Shown piece after piece: positions 29,152 to 38,787 of a stretch of 64,000 bases of DNA (positions are counted from its first letter, which is position 1; each line of letters starts with the position of its first letter). Origin of the DNA: Pseudomonas putida (GTDB lineage: Bacteria > Pseudomonadota > Gammaproteobacteria > Pseudomonadales > Pseudomonadaceae); the NCBI RefSeq assembly GCF_022627325.1, contig NZ_JAETZZ010000007.1, positions 186,001 to 250,000 on the forward strand, given 5' to 3'. Both the position numbers and the translations under genes were made by a program. The notes beneath the pieces are model-generated. The model saw only the letters and a list, made by a program, of their open reading frames with translations, ran no database searches and was not told the DNA's origin.

Positions 29152-31603
29152 AAAACAGATCCATGGGCGCCGCTTCGTCGGCTGGGAGGGGGCTGCCGGG
29201 GGCTGCGCCGTTGCCCAGTTCGTCTACCGAGGGGGGCGAATCTTCAGCTTTGAACAGCTCGAAATAAGCGTTAGGCGTGCTCGGGGAGGCGGCGCGGCCG
29301 CTCACCGGGTCGACCCGCAGGCTGAGGATGCCCTCCGGTTCTGCAGGCGGATGGTTGGGTTTGTCCTTGAGCGCCGCGCCCATGAAGCTCATCCAGATCG
29401 GCAGTGCAGCCGTCCCGCCATATTCGCGGCGGCCCAGGGTTTCCGGCTGGTCGAAACCTACCCACACGGTAGTGACGTAGTCGGCATTGTAGCCAGAGAA
29501 CCAGGCATCCTTGGACTCGTTGGTGGTGCCGGTCTTGCCCGCCAGGTCCGTACGGCCCAAGGCCAGGGCACGGCGCCCGGTGCCGCGTTTGATTACGTCC
29601 TGCAGCATGCTGGTCAGGATATAGGTGGTCCGGCCATCGATGATCTGCTCGGCGGTTACCGGCACTTGTGGAGCAGGGGCCGGCTGGCTCGCAGCCGACG
29701 GCCCCTCACCTGGCAGCGACGCCGTGCTGATCGGTTGCTCGGGTGCCGCGAGGCCCGCATCGTCTTCGGCGCCCTGCGGCACGCGCGCAGGGTTGGCGGT
29801 GAACAGCGTCTCACCGTTGCGGCTCTCGATGCGCTCGATCAGGTACGGGTTGATCTTGTAACCACCGTTGGCGAAGGTGCTCCAGCCGGTAGCGATTTCC
29901 ATCGGCGTCAGGGTCGCGGTGCCCAATGCCAGCGAAAGGTTGGGCGGCAGGTCCTGCTTGTTGAAGCCGAACTTTGTGATGTAGTCGATGGTGCGGCCTA
30001 CGCCCATGGCCTGCAGCAGACGGATCGATACCAGGTTGCGCGACTTGTACAGCGCTTCGCGCATACGAATCGGGCCGAGGAAGGTGTTGTTGTCATTCTT
30101 CGGTCGCCATTCCTTGTCCAGGTACTCGTCGACGAACACGATCGGCGCGTCGTTGACCAAGCTGGAGGCGGTATACCCGCTGTCCAGTGCCGCACTATAG
30201 ATGAAGGGCTTGAAGCTCGAACCGGGCTGGCGCTTGGCCTGCATGGCGCGGTTGTAGTTGCTCTGCTCGAACGAGAAACCGCCAACCAGTGCACGAATGG
30301 CGCCGTTGTAAGGGTCCAGCGTGATCAGCGCGCTCTGCGCTGCCGGCACCTGGCTGAATTTGAGTGTGCCGTCGTCCAGGCGCTGCACGCGTATCAGGTC
30401 GCCGACCTGGGCCACGTCCGCCGGCGATTGTGGCGCCCGGCCCTGAGCATTGCTATTGATGAACGGCCGTGCCCACTTCATGGTGTCCCAGGCGACGTCT
30501 TCTTCGTTGCCGCCACGGGTCAGCACCTTCAGGCCACTCTTCTCGACCTGGGTGACGATGGCCGGTTCCAGCCCGCCCAAGGTGCGCTGCTTGTTCAATT
30601 CCTGCAGCCAGGCAGCCTGACCTTTGCCCGGGAAGCGCGATTCAGGGCCGCGGTAGCCGTGGCGTTCATCATAATCGGACAGACCACCGTGAACGGCCTT
30701 GTTGGCCATTTCCTGCATGTCGCTCGGCACGGTGGTGGTGACGCGGAAGCCTTCGGTATACGCCTCGCTGCCATAGCGGCCGACCATTTCAGCTCGGGCC
30801 ATCTCGGCGATGTAGGGCGCATTCACCTCTGGTGCCGATACGTGGTAGCTGGCGTTGAGCGGTTCGGCCAGGGCGGCCTGGTAGCTCGCCTCGTCGATCT
30901 TGCCGAGCTTGTACATGCGGCCCAGGATCCAGTCGCGGCGCTCTTTTGCGCGCGCCGGGTTGGCCAGAGGGTTGAAGCGCGACGGCGCCTTGGGCAGGCC
31001 AGCGATCATCGCCATCTGCGCCAGGCTCACGTCACGGATCGACTTGCCATAGTAAACCTGTGCGGCAGCGTCGATGCCGTAGGCGCGGTTGCCCAGGTAG
31101 ATCTTGTTCACGTACAGCTCAAGGATCTCGTCCTTGGTCAGTTCGCGCTCGATCTGCAGTGCCAGCAGAATCTCGTTGGTCTTGCGCGAGAAGCTGCGCT
31201 CGCTGGTGAGGAAGTAGTTCTTCGCCACCTGCATGGTAATTGTGCTGCCGCCGGTCTGTATGTGACCGGTTTTCACCAGTTGGGTCGCGGCGCGCATCAG
31301 GCTGCCCGGGTCGACGCCGTAGTGATTGAGGAAATTGTCGTCCTCGGCTGACAGAAGCGCCTGTATGAATTGCGGGGGAATGTCCGCGAAGCGGATGGGC
31401 GAGCGGCGCATTTCGCCAAATTCAGCGATCAGCTTGCCATCGCTGCTGTACACCCTCAGGGGTATCTGCAACTGGATGCTTCTGAGCGAATCGACCGACG
31501 GCAGGTTGGGGCTAAGATACAGAAACGCACCGCTCACACCGAGTACGAGCGCGCAGATGACTGCGACGAAAGACCACCAGAAGAACTTCAGCAGGCGTAT
31601 CAA
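29150..31603 (-). CDS. ponA: Penicillin-binding protein 1A (bifunctional class A PBP)
   Basis: Encodes 817 residues from a TTG at 31603, giving MIRLLKFFWW, close to the known P. aeruginosa PonA start. ATGs at 31681 and 31672 would add 26 or 23 residues. After one membrane anchor, the GT51 domain shows LSAEDDNFLNHYGVDP, GGSTITMQVAKNYFL and LELYVNKIYLG. The transpeptidase domain has the catalytic serine in PGSSFKPF, an SRN-type motif in KSRNLVS and KTGTT in LAGKTGTTNESKDAW. It synthesises and cross-links peptidoglycan. It is divergent from pilM, a conserved pseudomonad arrangement. Confidence 0.94.
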   Translation of the reverse strand: MIRLLKFFWWSFVAVICALVLGVSGAFLYLSPNLPSVDSLRSIQLQIPLRVYSSDGKLIAEFGEMRRSPIRFADIPPQFIQALLSAEDDNFLNHYGVDPGSLMRAATQLVKTGHIQTGGSTITMQVAKNYFLTSERSFSRKTNEILLALQIERELTKDEILELYVNKIYLGNRAYGIDAAAQVYYGKSIRDVSLAQMAMIAGLPKAPSRFNPLANPARAKERRDWILGRMYKLGKIDEASYQAALAEPLNASYHVSAPEVNAPYIAEMARAEMVGRYGSEAYTEGFRVTTTVPSDMQEMANKAVHGGLSDYDERHGYRGPESRFPGKGQAAWLQELNKQRTLGGLEPAIVTQVEKSGLKVLTRGGNEEDVAWDTMKWARPFINSNAQGRAPQSPADVAQVGDLIRVQRLDDGTLKFSQVPAAQSALITLDPYNGAIRALVGGFSFEQSNYNRAMQAKRQPGSSFKPFIYSAALDSGYTASSLVNDAPIVFVDEYLDKEWRPKNDNNTFLGPIRMREALYKSRNLVSIRLLQAMGVGRTIDYITKFGFNKQDLPPNLSLALGTATLTPMEIATGWSTFANGGYKINPYLIERIESRNGETLFTANPARVPQGAEDDAGLAAPEQPISTASLPGEGPSAASQPAPAPQVPVTAEQIIDGRTTYILTSMLQDVIKRGTGRRALALGRTDLAGKTGTTNESKDAWFSGYNADYVTTVWVGFDQPETLGRREYGGTAALPIWMSFMGAALKDKPNHPPAEPEGILSLRVDPVSGRAASPSTPNAYFELFKAEDSPPSVDELGNGAAPGSPLPADEAAPMDLF

Positions 31604-31782
31604 GGCTTTTGGGTGTCCAGGTTGAGGGGTGAGTTGCGCACGGAGCCGGCGGACGAAAAAAACGCTGGGCATTATAAGCATTTTTCGCCTCGCCGGGTGA
31701 CCGGCCGGGCAGCCCGCTGCACCGTCTGGCCATCGAGCCTGGGTGCTGGTGCGGGTTTCAGGGCTGACACAGAGGAGCAGCG

Positions 31783-32631
31783 ATGCTTGGACGCATGGGC
31801 AAGGATGCCGGTTCACTGTTGGGGGTTGAAATCGCCGCCGATTCGGTTCGGCTTGTACAACTGCAACGCAGAAAAGGGCGCTGCGAGCGTCTTGCCTGGG
31901 AGGCCGAGCCGTTCGAGCCCGTAGGTGCTGGTGAGTGGTGGCAGGTGCCCGATCGCGTAGTGGCGGCGCTGCATCGCGCTTGTCGGCGCAGTGGCAGCCG
32001 CCAGCGGCGGGCCGCAGTGGCGCTGCCTGCCTCGCAGGTGATCTGCAAGTTGTGCCAGCTACCGGCCGACCAGCCGGTGGCCGAGATGGAGGCGCAACTC
32101 TTGGCTGATGCGGACAGGTTGTTTCCTTTTCCGCTGGAAGACTTGGTGATGGACTTCCAGGTTTTGGGGCCTTCCTGTGGCCAGGCTGACGCGCGTGATG
32201 TTCTGGTGGTGGCTTGCCGGCAGACCGTGCTGCAGCCGTTGGAAGCGCTGTTCGACGAGGCCGGCCTGCTGCTGGAGGTCGTGGAGGTCGACAGCATCGC
32301 CTTGTGGCGAATGATGCCGCAACCGCGTGCAGACGGCTCCGCGTTGCTGCGCCTCGAACCCGGTAGCGCTACGCTGCATGGCTGGTCTGAAGGTGTGTTG
32401 CCGCAGCGGCGCGAAGTGCCCTTGGCCCGGCTGGATGAACTGTTTGTCGATAACCCACAGGTGCAGGACCTGCTTCTGACCGGAAGCCTGCTGCTTGAGC
32501 AAGGTCGGCTCGATCAGTTGTGCAGCCAGTTGAATAGGCCTTGCCGGCCATTGCCACAGGTGGCTGGCCTTGTATGCCACGACGGCGACATGGCACTGGC
32601 GACTGCCCTGGCGCTGGGGGCTTGGCGCTGA
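31783..32631 (+). CDS. pilM: Type IV pilus inner-membrane platform protein PilM, short form
   Basis: Encodes 282 residues against about 354 in P. aeruginosa. It has the actin-like start GVEIAADSVRLVQLQRRKG and the VEMEAQLLADADRLFPFPLEDLVMDFQVLG region that binds PilN. Divergence and shortening are spread through the C-terminal half, where the nucleotide-binding phosphate-2 loop is hard to recognise. A GAGGAG site precedes the ATG. Its stop overlaps the pilN start by one base. PilM is cytoplasmic and anchors the PilN-PilO alignment complex. Confidence 0.86.
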   Translation: MLGRMGKDAGSLLGVEIAADSVRLVQLQRRKGRCERLAWEAEPFEPVGAGEWWQVPDRVVAALHRACRRSGSRQRRAAVALPASQVICKLCQLPADQPVAEMEAQLLADADRLFPFPLEDLVMDFQVLGPSCGQADARDVLVVACRQTVLQPLEALFDEAGLLLEVVEVDSIALWRMMPQPRADGSALLRLEPGSATLHGWSEGVLPQRREVPLARLDELFVDNPQVQDLLLTGSLLLEQGRLDQLCSQLNRPCRPLPQVAGLVCHDGDMALATALALGAWR

Positions 32632-33167
32632 TGCTGCGTATCAATCTTCTGCCCTGGCGCGAGCAGCAGCGCCAGGCAGCACTTCGCCGCTTTCAATTCA
32701 GGCTGATTGGCGGCGTGGTGCTGGCGCTTTGTGTGGTGTTGTTGATGGACCAGCTGGCACGCCAGCGCGCGCAGCATCAGTTGGCTGCCAACCTGGGCCG
32801 GCAGGCCGCCATCGCTGGTCTCGATACGCAGTTGCAGCAGCTTGACGTTATTCACCAGGCCCTCGACGCAGCACAGGCCCAAACCGCTCTGCTGGACGCT
32901 CTGTTCGCTGATCGAGGGTATCTGACGGCGCTGTTCAGCGCGCTGGAGCGGGCATTACCCGAGGGCGTTCAGGTGGTCGAACTGAAGGTCGAGGGTGAGC
33001 GGTTGCACGTGGTCGGGCTGGCTGCGTCCAGTGCTGTGATAGCGCAATTGATGCGCGATCTCGGGCGCTCCGGGGTACTGCTCGACCTGGAGTTGAAGCG
33101 GATCGAGAGCTTGCCTGCTGGTGAGAAGTTTTTGCTGCAGGCGCGGATGTCGGCCTCTTGGTCGTGA
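32631..33167 (+). CDS. pilN: Type IV pilus assembly protein PilN
   Basis: Encodes 178 residues from MLRINLLPWREQQRQ, containing the INLLPWR motif that docks into PilM. A single membrane helix follows (LIGGVVLALCVVLLMDQL), then a coiled-coil and a ferredoxin-like periplasmic domain (YLTALFSALERALPEGVQVVELKVEGERLHVVGLA). The gene sits between pilM (1-base overlap) and the pilO/P fusion (4-base overlap). Confidence 0.92.
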   Translation: MLRINLLPWREQQRQAALRRFQFRLIGGVVLALCVVLLMDQLARQRAQHQLAANLGRQAAIAGLDTQLQQLDVIHQALDAAQAQTALLDALFADRGYLTALFSALERALPEGVQVVELKVEGERLHVVGLAASSAVIAQLMRDLGRSGVLLDLELKRIESLPAGEKFLLQARMSASWS

Positions 33168-34180
33168 AACTGCGCACCCGTCTGGACTGGCAGGCGCTCG
33201 TGGCGCGCTCGCGCCTGTTCCGGTGTGCCCTGCCGATAGCTGCGGGGTGCCTGGTCGTTGCGGCAGGCTGCCTGATGCGTTGGCCGGAATGGCGGCAACA
33301 GCAGCACACAGCCCAGGCAAACCAAAAGGCCCTTGACGACAAGCACCAGGCCAAGGCTGCCGAGGTATCGGCTCGTGTGCATGCTCCGCAAGCGCTGAGC
33401 GACGCCCAGCGCCACTTGGACGATATGCGATGGCGTCTGGCGGCCGGCGGCGAAATCAGCGATCTGCTCGACCAATTGGCCGCATCGGGGCATGTGCATG
33501 GGCTGCATTTCGAGCGGCTTGAGGTACTGGATGAGCAGAATCAGCCAGGTTTTGGCCGAACACCGCTGGATGTGCAGGTCGTGGGGCGTTACGCGGCACT
33601 GCGAATGTGGCTCGATGATTGGCTTGGGCAGGTTCGCCTGCTGCGTGCCGGTGATATGCATCTGGCCAGTGCTCATGGCAGGCCGGGCGTGTTGAGGTTA
33701 AGGCTGCGTGTCGACGCCTTCCACGCCGATGGGGCGGTGGCAGAGCCGGAATCACTGGCTTGGCTGCCTGCGCGTGATCAGGTCAGGCCAGCTGTGGCCG
33801 ACCCCTTTTCAAGCTGGTCGGGCCGCGCTGTCAGGCAAGGGCTCGCCAACATACCGCTCGCTCAGCTGGAAATGGTCGGCAGCTTGTCCCGAGGCATGCA
33901 GCACGAGGCTCTGCTGTTGTCTGCAGGGCGGCTCTATCGCGTGCGTGCCGGTGACCGGCTGGGGCGCGATGAGGGGGTGGTGGTGCGCGTGGACGCGCAA
34001 CAGGTCGAGGTGTGCGAACGGTTGTTCGTGGGGGGCATTTGGCGCGAGCGCACCACAGTGCTGACACTCAGGAAGGGCGTGGACAGGGAGATCACGCGGG
34101 ACAATGAACGGGATGATGAAGTGGCTGGTGGCGGCCTTGCTGCCGATGCCTTCGCTGGCAGCGACGCCTTATCAGGGTGA
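33164..34180 (+). CDS. Fused PilO-PilP alignment-complex protein
   Basis: One 338-residue frame from GTG 33164 (GTGA overlap with the pilN stop) carries two pilus proteins. Residues 1 to about 180 look like PilO: a membrane helix (CALPIAAGCLVVAAGCLM), a coiled coil and a ferredoxin-like domain (LDVQVVGRYAALRMWLDDW). Residues about 200-305 look like PilP: DPFSSW, then IPLAQLEMVGSLSRG, LYRVRAGDRLGRDEGVVVRVD and WRERTTVLTL. The separate PilP signal peptide and lipobox cysteine are gone, so PilP is presumably tethered through the PilO helix. The last 25 codons overlap pilQ by 77 bases. Confidence 0.85.
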   Translation: MKLRTRLDWQALVARSRLFRCALPIAAGCLVVAAGCLMRWPEWRQQQHTAQANQKALDDKHQAKAAEVSARVHAPQALSDAQRHLDDMRWRLAAGGEISDLLDQLAASGHVHGLHFERLEVLDEQNQPGFGRTPLDVQVVGRYAALRMWLDDWLGQVRLLRAGDMHLASAHGRPGVLRLRLRVDAFHADGAVAEPESLAWLPARDQVRPAVADPFSSWSGRAVRQGLANIPLAQLEMVGSLSRGMQHEALLLSAGRLYRVRAGDRLGRDEGVVVRVDAQQVEVCERLFVGGIWRERTTVLTLRKGVDREITRDNERDDEVAGGGLAADAFAGSDALSG

Positions 34181-35372
34181 ACCGGTTTCGCTGAACTTCC
34201 AGGACGTGGAAGTGCGCCTTGTGTTGCAGGTGCTGGCCGATTATGCCGGCATCAACCTGGTCGCCAGCGACACGGTGCAGGGCAGTATCACCTTGCGTCT
34301 GCAGGATGTTCCGTGGGATCAGGCACTGGAATTGGTGCTGCGCAGCAAGGGGCTGGCCCGGCGGGAAGAAGGCAAGGTACTGGTGGTGGCGCCAGCGGCT
34401 GAGCTGGCCGAGCAGGCGCTGGGGGCGCGTATGGGGTTGGAGTTGGAGGCCCAGTCGCAGCCGTTGCGCCGGGAGTTGCTGCCGATACAACACGCCGCGG
34501 CCTCAGAACTTGCCGAGTTGCTGCTGGCTACGTTGGCCGATGACGGCATTCTGACTGGGCGCGGTAGTTTGCATGTGGATGTGCGCACCAATACGCTGGT
34601 CGCTCACCAGCCTGAGGACCGGCTTGCCGAGTTGCGCCAGTTGGTTGCGCAGCTGGATGTGCCTGTACGGCAGGTCGAGATCGAGGCCCGCATCGTGGAG
34701 GCCAATGTCGATTACGAGCACAGCCTTGGGGTGCGCTGGGGCCCGCGTCTCTATGGCGAAGCCCCTGCGTTGGGCGCGGACGTATTTGTCGATCTTGGGG
34801 TGGAGCGGGCCGGTTCCAGCATCGGCTTGGGCGTATTGCGCGGGGGCGTGCTGCTGGACCTTGAGCTCAGCGCCATGGAGAAGACCGGTAATGGCGAAAT
34901 CATCTCCCAGCCCAAGGTGGTAACGGCCAATAACGAGACTGCCCGTATCCTCAAAGGCACCGAAGTCCCTTACCAGGAGACCTCTAAGAGTGGCGCTACG
35001 TCGGTTGCATTCCGCGAGGCGTCGCTGTCGCTGGAGGTCACGCCGCAGATTACGCCGGACGGCAAGGTGATCATGACGGTCAAGGTGACCAAGGACGAGC
35101 CTGATTTCGTCAATGCCTTGCACGATGTGCCGCCGATCCGCAAGAACGAGGTCAATGCCAAGGTCCGGGTAGCGGATGGGGAAACCATCGTCATTGGCGG
35201 CGTGTACTCGACCACGCAAAACAATGTGGTCGACAAGGTGCCATTTTTCGGCGATCTGCCGTATGTTGGGCGGCTGTTTCGACGCGATGTATTACAAGAG
35301 AAAAAATCCGAGCTGCTGGTCTTCCTGACTCCGCGTATCATGAGTGACCAGGCGATTGCTGTGAGTCGTTGA
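34104..35372 (+). CDS. pilQ: Type IV pilus secretin PilQ, short form lacking AMIN domains
   Basis: Encodes 422 residues against about 714 in P. aeruginosa. A signal peptide (about 1-19) leads straight into the STN/N0 domain ([26 protein letters not shown]), then an N1 domain (about 120-190) and the secretin beta-barrel with the conserved [33 protein letters not shown] and [15 protein letters not shown] segments. The AMIN domains that bind peptidoglycan in long PilQ proteins are absent. It forms the outer-membrane pore. Its start lies within the end of the pilO/P frame. Confidence 0.92.
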   Translation: MNGMMKWLVAALLPMPSLAATPYQGEPVSLNFQDVEVRLVLQVLADYAGINLVASDTVQGSITLRLQDVPWDQALELVLRSKGLARREEGKVLVVAPAAELAEQALGARMGLELEAQSQPLRRELLPIQHAAASELAELLLATLADDGILTGRGSLHVDVRTNTLVAHQPEDRLAELRQLVAQLDVPVRQVEIEARIVEANVDYEHSLGVRWGPRLYGEAPALGADVFVDLGVERAGSSIGLGVLRGGVLLDLELSAMEKTGNGEIISQPKVVTANNETARILKGTEVPYQETSKSGATSVAFREASLSLEVTPQITPDGKVIMTVKVTKDEPDFVNALHDVPPIRKNEVNAKVRVADGETIVIGGVYSTTQNNVVDKVPFFGDLPYVGRLFRRDVLQEKKSELLVFLTPRIMSDQAIAVSR

Positions 35373-35376
35373 TTCT

Positions 35377-35895
35377 GTGCGAAATTTGATACTTGTAGGG
35401 CCCATGGGCGCTGGAAAAAGCACCATCGGGCGCCTGTTGGCCAAAGAGCTGCGCCTGCTGTTCAAAGATTCCGACAAGGAAATCGAACTGCGAACCGGCG
35501 CCAATATCCCGTGGATCTTCGACAAAGAAGGCGAGCCGGGTTTCCGTGACCGTGAGCAGGCGATGATCGCCGAGCTCTGCGCGCTCGATGGCGTGGTCGT
35601 GGCGACCGGCGGCGGTGCGGTCATGCGCGAGGCCAACCGCCACGCGCTGCACCATGGCGGCCGGGTGATCTACCTGCATGCCTCGGTGGAACAGCAAGTG
35701 GGGCGTACTGCGCGCGATCGCAATCGGCCATTGCTGCGTACCGCCAATCCGGAGGCGACCTTGCGCAACCTGCTCGAGGCGCGCGACCCGCTGTACCGTG
35801 AGATCGCCGACATCGTGGTGGAAACCGACGAACGGCCGCCGCGCATGGTCGTACTGGATATTCTCGAACGCTTGCAGCAATTGCCGCCCCGGTAG
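35377..35895 (+). CDS. aroK: Shikimate kinase AroK
   Basis: Encodes 172 residues from GTG 35377. It phosphorylates shikimate at the 3-hydroxyl. Motifs are Walker [17 protein letters not shown], the shikimate-binding [11 protein letters not shown] and FRDREQAM segments, GGGAVM, and the lid arginines in DRNRPLL. It starts 4 bases after the pilQ stop, so it belongs to the same transcription unit, as is usual for pilQ-aroK-aroB. Confidence 0.97.
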   Translation: MRNLILVGPMGAGKSTIGRLLAKELRLLFKDSDKEIELRTGANIPWIFDKEGEPGFRDREQAMIAELCALDGVVVATGGGAVMREANRHALHHGGRVIYLHASVEQQVGRTARDRNRPLLRTANPEATLRNLLEARDPLYREIADIVVETDERPPRMVVLDILERLQQLPPR

Positions 35896-35989
35896 GCCGG
35901 GACTATTCTCGGCCAGGGCCGAGGCGAGGTTCAACGTTACCGCGTGGGTCGCTCAGCCGGCGCCGCGCCCAAGTACATTGTGGGGATAC

Positions 35990-37087
35990 ATGCAGACACT
36001 TAAGGTCGACCTGGGCGAGCGTAGCTACCCGATCTACATTGGCGAAGGCCTGCTTGACCAGCCAGAACTGCTGGCGCCGCATATTGCCGGCCGGCAGGTT
36101 GCCATCGTTTCCAACGAGACCGTCGCGCCCCTGTATCTCGAACGTCTGAGCAAGACGCTGGGTGCCTATGCGGTGCTGCCAGTGATCCTTCCGGATGGCG
36201 AAGCCCACAAGAACTGGGAAACCCTGCAGTTGATCTTCGACGGCCTGCTGCGCGCCCGGCACGACCGCCGCACCACGGTGGTGGCCCTCGGTGGTGGCGT
36301 TATCGGCGACATGGCCGGCTTCGCTGCCGCGTGCTATCAGCGTGGCGTCGATTTCATCCAGGTCCCCACCACCCTGCTTTCCCAGGTCGACTCCTCTGTT
36401 GGAGGCAAGACCGGGATCAACCACCCGCTGGGCAAGAACATGGTAGGTGCGTTCTATCAGCCCAATGCCGTGCTGATCGACACCGCCACCCTCAAGACCC
36501 TGCCCGAGCGCGAGCTGTCGGCGGGCCTTGCCGAAGTGATCAAGTACGGGCTGATCTGCGACAAGCCCTTCCTCGGTTGGCTCGAGGACAATATCAAGGC
36601 CTTGCGCGCCCTTGAACCTGCGGCGCTGACCGAAGCGATCCAGCGCTCATGTGCAGCCAAGGCCGCCGTGGTCGGGGCTGATGAACGTGAGTCCGGTGTG
36701 CGCGCGACGCTCAACCTGGGGCATACCTTCGGGCATGCCATCGAAACGCACATGGGCTACGGTGTCTGGTTGCACGGCGAAGCCGTGGCAGCGGGCACGG
36801 TGATGGCTCTGGAGATGTCGATGCGCCTGGGCTGGATCGACCAGTCCGAGCGCGATCGCGCAATCCGCCTGCTGCAGGATGCAGGTTTGCCGGTGGTGCC
36901 ACCACAGGAAATGACCCCGGCGCATTTCATGGAGCATATGGCGGTCGACAAGAAGGTGATCGATGGGCGTTTGCGTCTGGTGCTCCTGCGCCAGATGGGC
37001 GAAGCCGTGGTGACCGACGACTATCCGAAAGAGGTTCTTCAGGCCACGCTGTCGGCGGATTACCGCGCGATCGTGGCCCAGCTTTGA
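35990..37087 (+). CDS. aroB: 3-Dehydroquinate synthase AroB
   Basis: Encodes 365 residues from [18 protein letters not shown]. It converts DAHP to 3-dehydroquinate with NAD and a divalent metal. It shows [23 protein letters not shown], the [19 protein letters not shown] loop, the metal ligand region [16 protein letters not shown] and [12 protein letters not shown]. It lies 94 bases after aroK; the in-frame region upstream has no better start. Confidence 0.98.
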   Translation: MQTLKVDLGERSYPIYIGEGLLDQPELLAPHIAGRQVAIVSNETVAPLYLERLSKTLGAYAVLPVILPDGEAHKNWETLQLIFDGLLRARHDRRTTVVALGGGVIGDMAGFAAACYQRGVDFIQVPTTLLSQVDSSVGGKTGINHPLGKNMVGAFYQPNAVLIDTATLKTLPERELSAGLAEVIKYGLICDKPFLGWLEDNIKALRALEPAALTEAIQRSCAAKAAVVGADERESGVRATLNLGHTFGHAIETHMGYGVWLHGEAVAAGTVMALEMSMRLGWIDQSERDRAIRLLQDAGLPVVPPQEMTPAHFMEHMAVDKKVIDGRLRLVLLRQMGEAVVTDDYPKEVLQATLSADYRAIVAQL

Positions 37088-37102
37088 GGTTGTGACAGCG
37101 CA

Positions 37103-38695
37103 ATGACCAGTTTGCATGCCGATGAGGCGTTTCTCGACCATTACCAGTTGAGCCACGATCCGTTCGCGCCGCGTGTGCCCGGCTTCAAGTTTTTCCCTGC
37201 CCAGCGCAAGCCTGTGCTCGGCCAACTGCACCACCTGGCCCGTTACAGCCAGCTGATGCTGGTGGTTACAGGCCCTGTCGGCAGTGGTAAAACCTTGCTG
37301 CGCCAGGCCTTGGTGGCCAGCACCAACAAGCAGTCGGTGCAGAGCGTAGTGGTCTCGGCCCGTAGCGCCAGCGATGCCGCCAGTGTGCTGGGCCAGGTGG
37401 CCCAGGCGCTTGAGCTGGCCACGGCGGACGTTCAGGCGATCCTCTCCAAGGTAGTCCAGCTTGCCCTCACCGGGCAGGAAGTCTATTTACTGGTGGACGA
37501 TGCGGAACAACTCGACGAGTCGGCACTCCAAGCGTTGCTGGAGCTGGCTGCAGGTGTCCCGGAGGGGCGCCCGCACGTGTTCCTGTTCGGCGAAGCGTCG
37601 CTGATCGCCGGGTTGGACGAGATCCCTGTCGAGGAAGAACGTTTCCACGTCATTGAACTCGCGCCCTACAGCGAGGAAGAGACCCGCGAGTACCTGGAGC
37701 AGCGCCTGGAAGGCGCAGGCCGGGGCATCGAGGTGTTCACCCATGAGCAGATCGTCGATATTCACGAACACTCCGACGGGTGGCCCGGCAATATCAACCA
37801 GGTCGCCCGCGATACTTTGATCGAAGCCATGATCGCCAGCCGTAGTTCGGCGAAGCGACCAACCATGGGGTTCAAAATGCCTAAGAAACACGTGCTCGCG
37901 CTATCCGCTGTCGTTGTGGTCGCCGTTGCTGCCGCGGTTCTCATGCCCAAGAAAAGCGACAAGGCGGCCACGGATGCGCCGACGGCCCAAGCCCAATTGC
38001 CGCTGGGGGAAGGGAAGCCTGCTGACCCGGCGATCGAGTTCTCAGGGTCGTCGCAGCCGATGCCACTGCCGCTGGTTGGCCAGTCGCAGCCGGTGATGCG
38101 CGAGCCTCTGGCGCAGGCCGCCGGCATGGGGGATGGTGAGGAAGGTGGCCCGGCGGACAGCACTGCGCTGCAGCCGGGCAATCCGCCTACGGTCACGACC
38201 ATCGCACCACCGCAGGGTGAGGCTGCCGGCCCTGCACCCACCATGGCCCAGGCCACTACCAGCACGCCGCCGGCTCAGCCGGTTGCTCCTGCGCAGAAAC
38301 CGGTAGCAACCCAGCCGGCCAAGCCGGTTGCACCTGCCAAGCCTGCTCCGGCACCGGCCCAGGTTGCCACCGCCAAGCCTGCTGCCAAAGCGGCTGGCGG
38401 GAGCGGTAACAGTGGCTGGTACACCGGGCAGAAGCCTGGCAACTATGTCGTGCAGATCCTCGGTACCAGCTCTGAAGCGTCGGCGCAGGCCTTCATCAAG
38501 GCGCAGGGTGGCGACTATCGCTACTTCAAGAAAACCCTGCAGGGCAAGCCGCTTTACGTGGTCACTTATGGTAGCTTCGCCAACCGCGATGCAGCGGTTG
38601 CGGCAATCAAGAACTTGCCAGCGAAGGTTCAGGCTGGTAAACCTTGGCCACGTACTGTAGCCAGCGTCCAACAAGAGCTGGCTACGGCCCGCTGA
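37103..38695 (+). CDS. DamX-like AAA ATPase with C-terminal SPOR domain
   Basis: Encodes 530 residues. The N-terminal half is an ExeA-like AAA ATPase (Walker A VTGPVGSGKTLLRQAL near residue 60, Walker B VYLLVDDAEQL). Near residue 262 is a basic flank and a membrane helix (HVLALSAVVVVAVAAAVLMPKK). A Pro/Ala/Gln-rich periplasmic linker follows, then a SPOR domain (NYVVQILGTSSEASAQAFIK, PLYVVTYGSFANRDAA). This architecture and the aroB neighbourhood match DamX-type division proteins. The ATPase role is unclear. Confidence 0.9.
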   Translation: MTSLHADEAFLDHYQLSHDPFAPRVPGFKFFPAQRKPVLGQLHHLARYSQLMLVVTGPVGSGKTLLRQALVASTNKQSVQSVVVSARSASDAASVLGQVAQALELATADVQAILSKVVQLALTGQEVYLLVDDAEQLDESALQALLELAAGVPEGRPHVFLFGEASLIAGLDEIPVEEERFHVIELAPYSEEETREYLEQRLEGAGRGIEVFTHEQIVDIHEHSDGWPGNINQVARDTLIEAMIASRSSAKRPTMGFKMPKKHVLALSAVVVVAVAAAVLMPKKSDKAATDAPTAQAQLPLGEGKPADPAIEFSGSSQPMPLPLVGQSQPVMREPLAQAAGMGDGEEGGPADSTALQPGNPPTVTTIAPPQGEAAGPAPTMAQATTSTPPAQPVAPAQKPVATQPAKPVAPAKPAPAPAQVATAKPAAKAAGGSGNSGWYTGQKPGNYVVQILGTSSEASAQAFIKAQGGDYRYFKKTLQGKPLYVVTYGSFANRDAAVAAIKNLPAKVQAGKPWPRTVASVQQELATAR

Positions 38696-38754
38696 TACCT
38701 TCCGGGCGGCACCACCCCGCCGCCCAGTTGCTGAGCGATAACTGACTTTCGTCT

Positions 38755-38787
38755 AGCCTGCTGCGCCCGAGCGCGGCAGGCTTTTCT
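38755..38787 (+). terminator. Terminator after the damX-like gene
   Basis: AGCCTGCTGCGC and GCGCGGCAGGCT form a 12-bp stem with one mismatch, around CCGA, followed by TTTCT. It closes the pilM-damX transcription unit. Confidence 0.7.
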
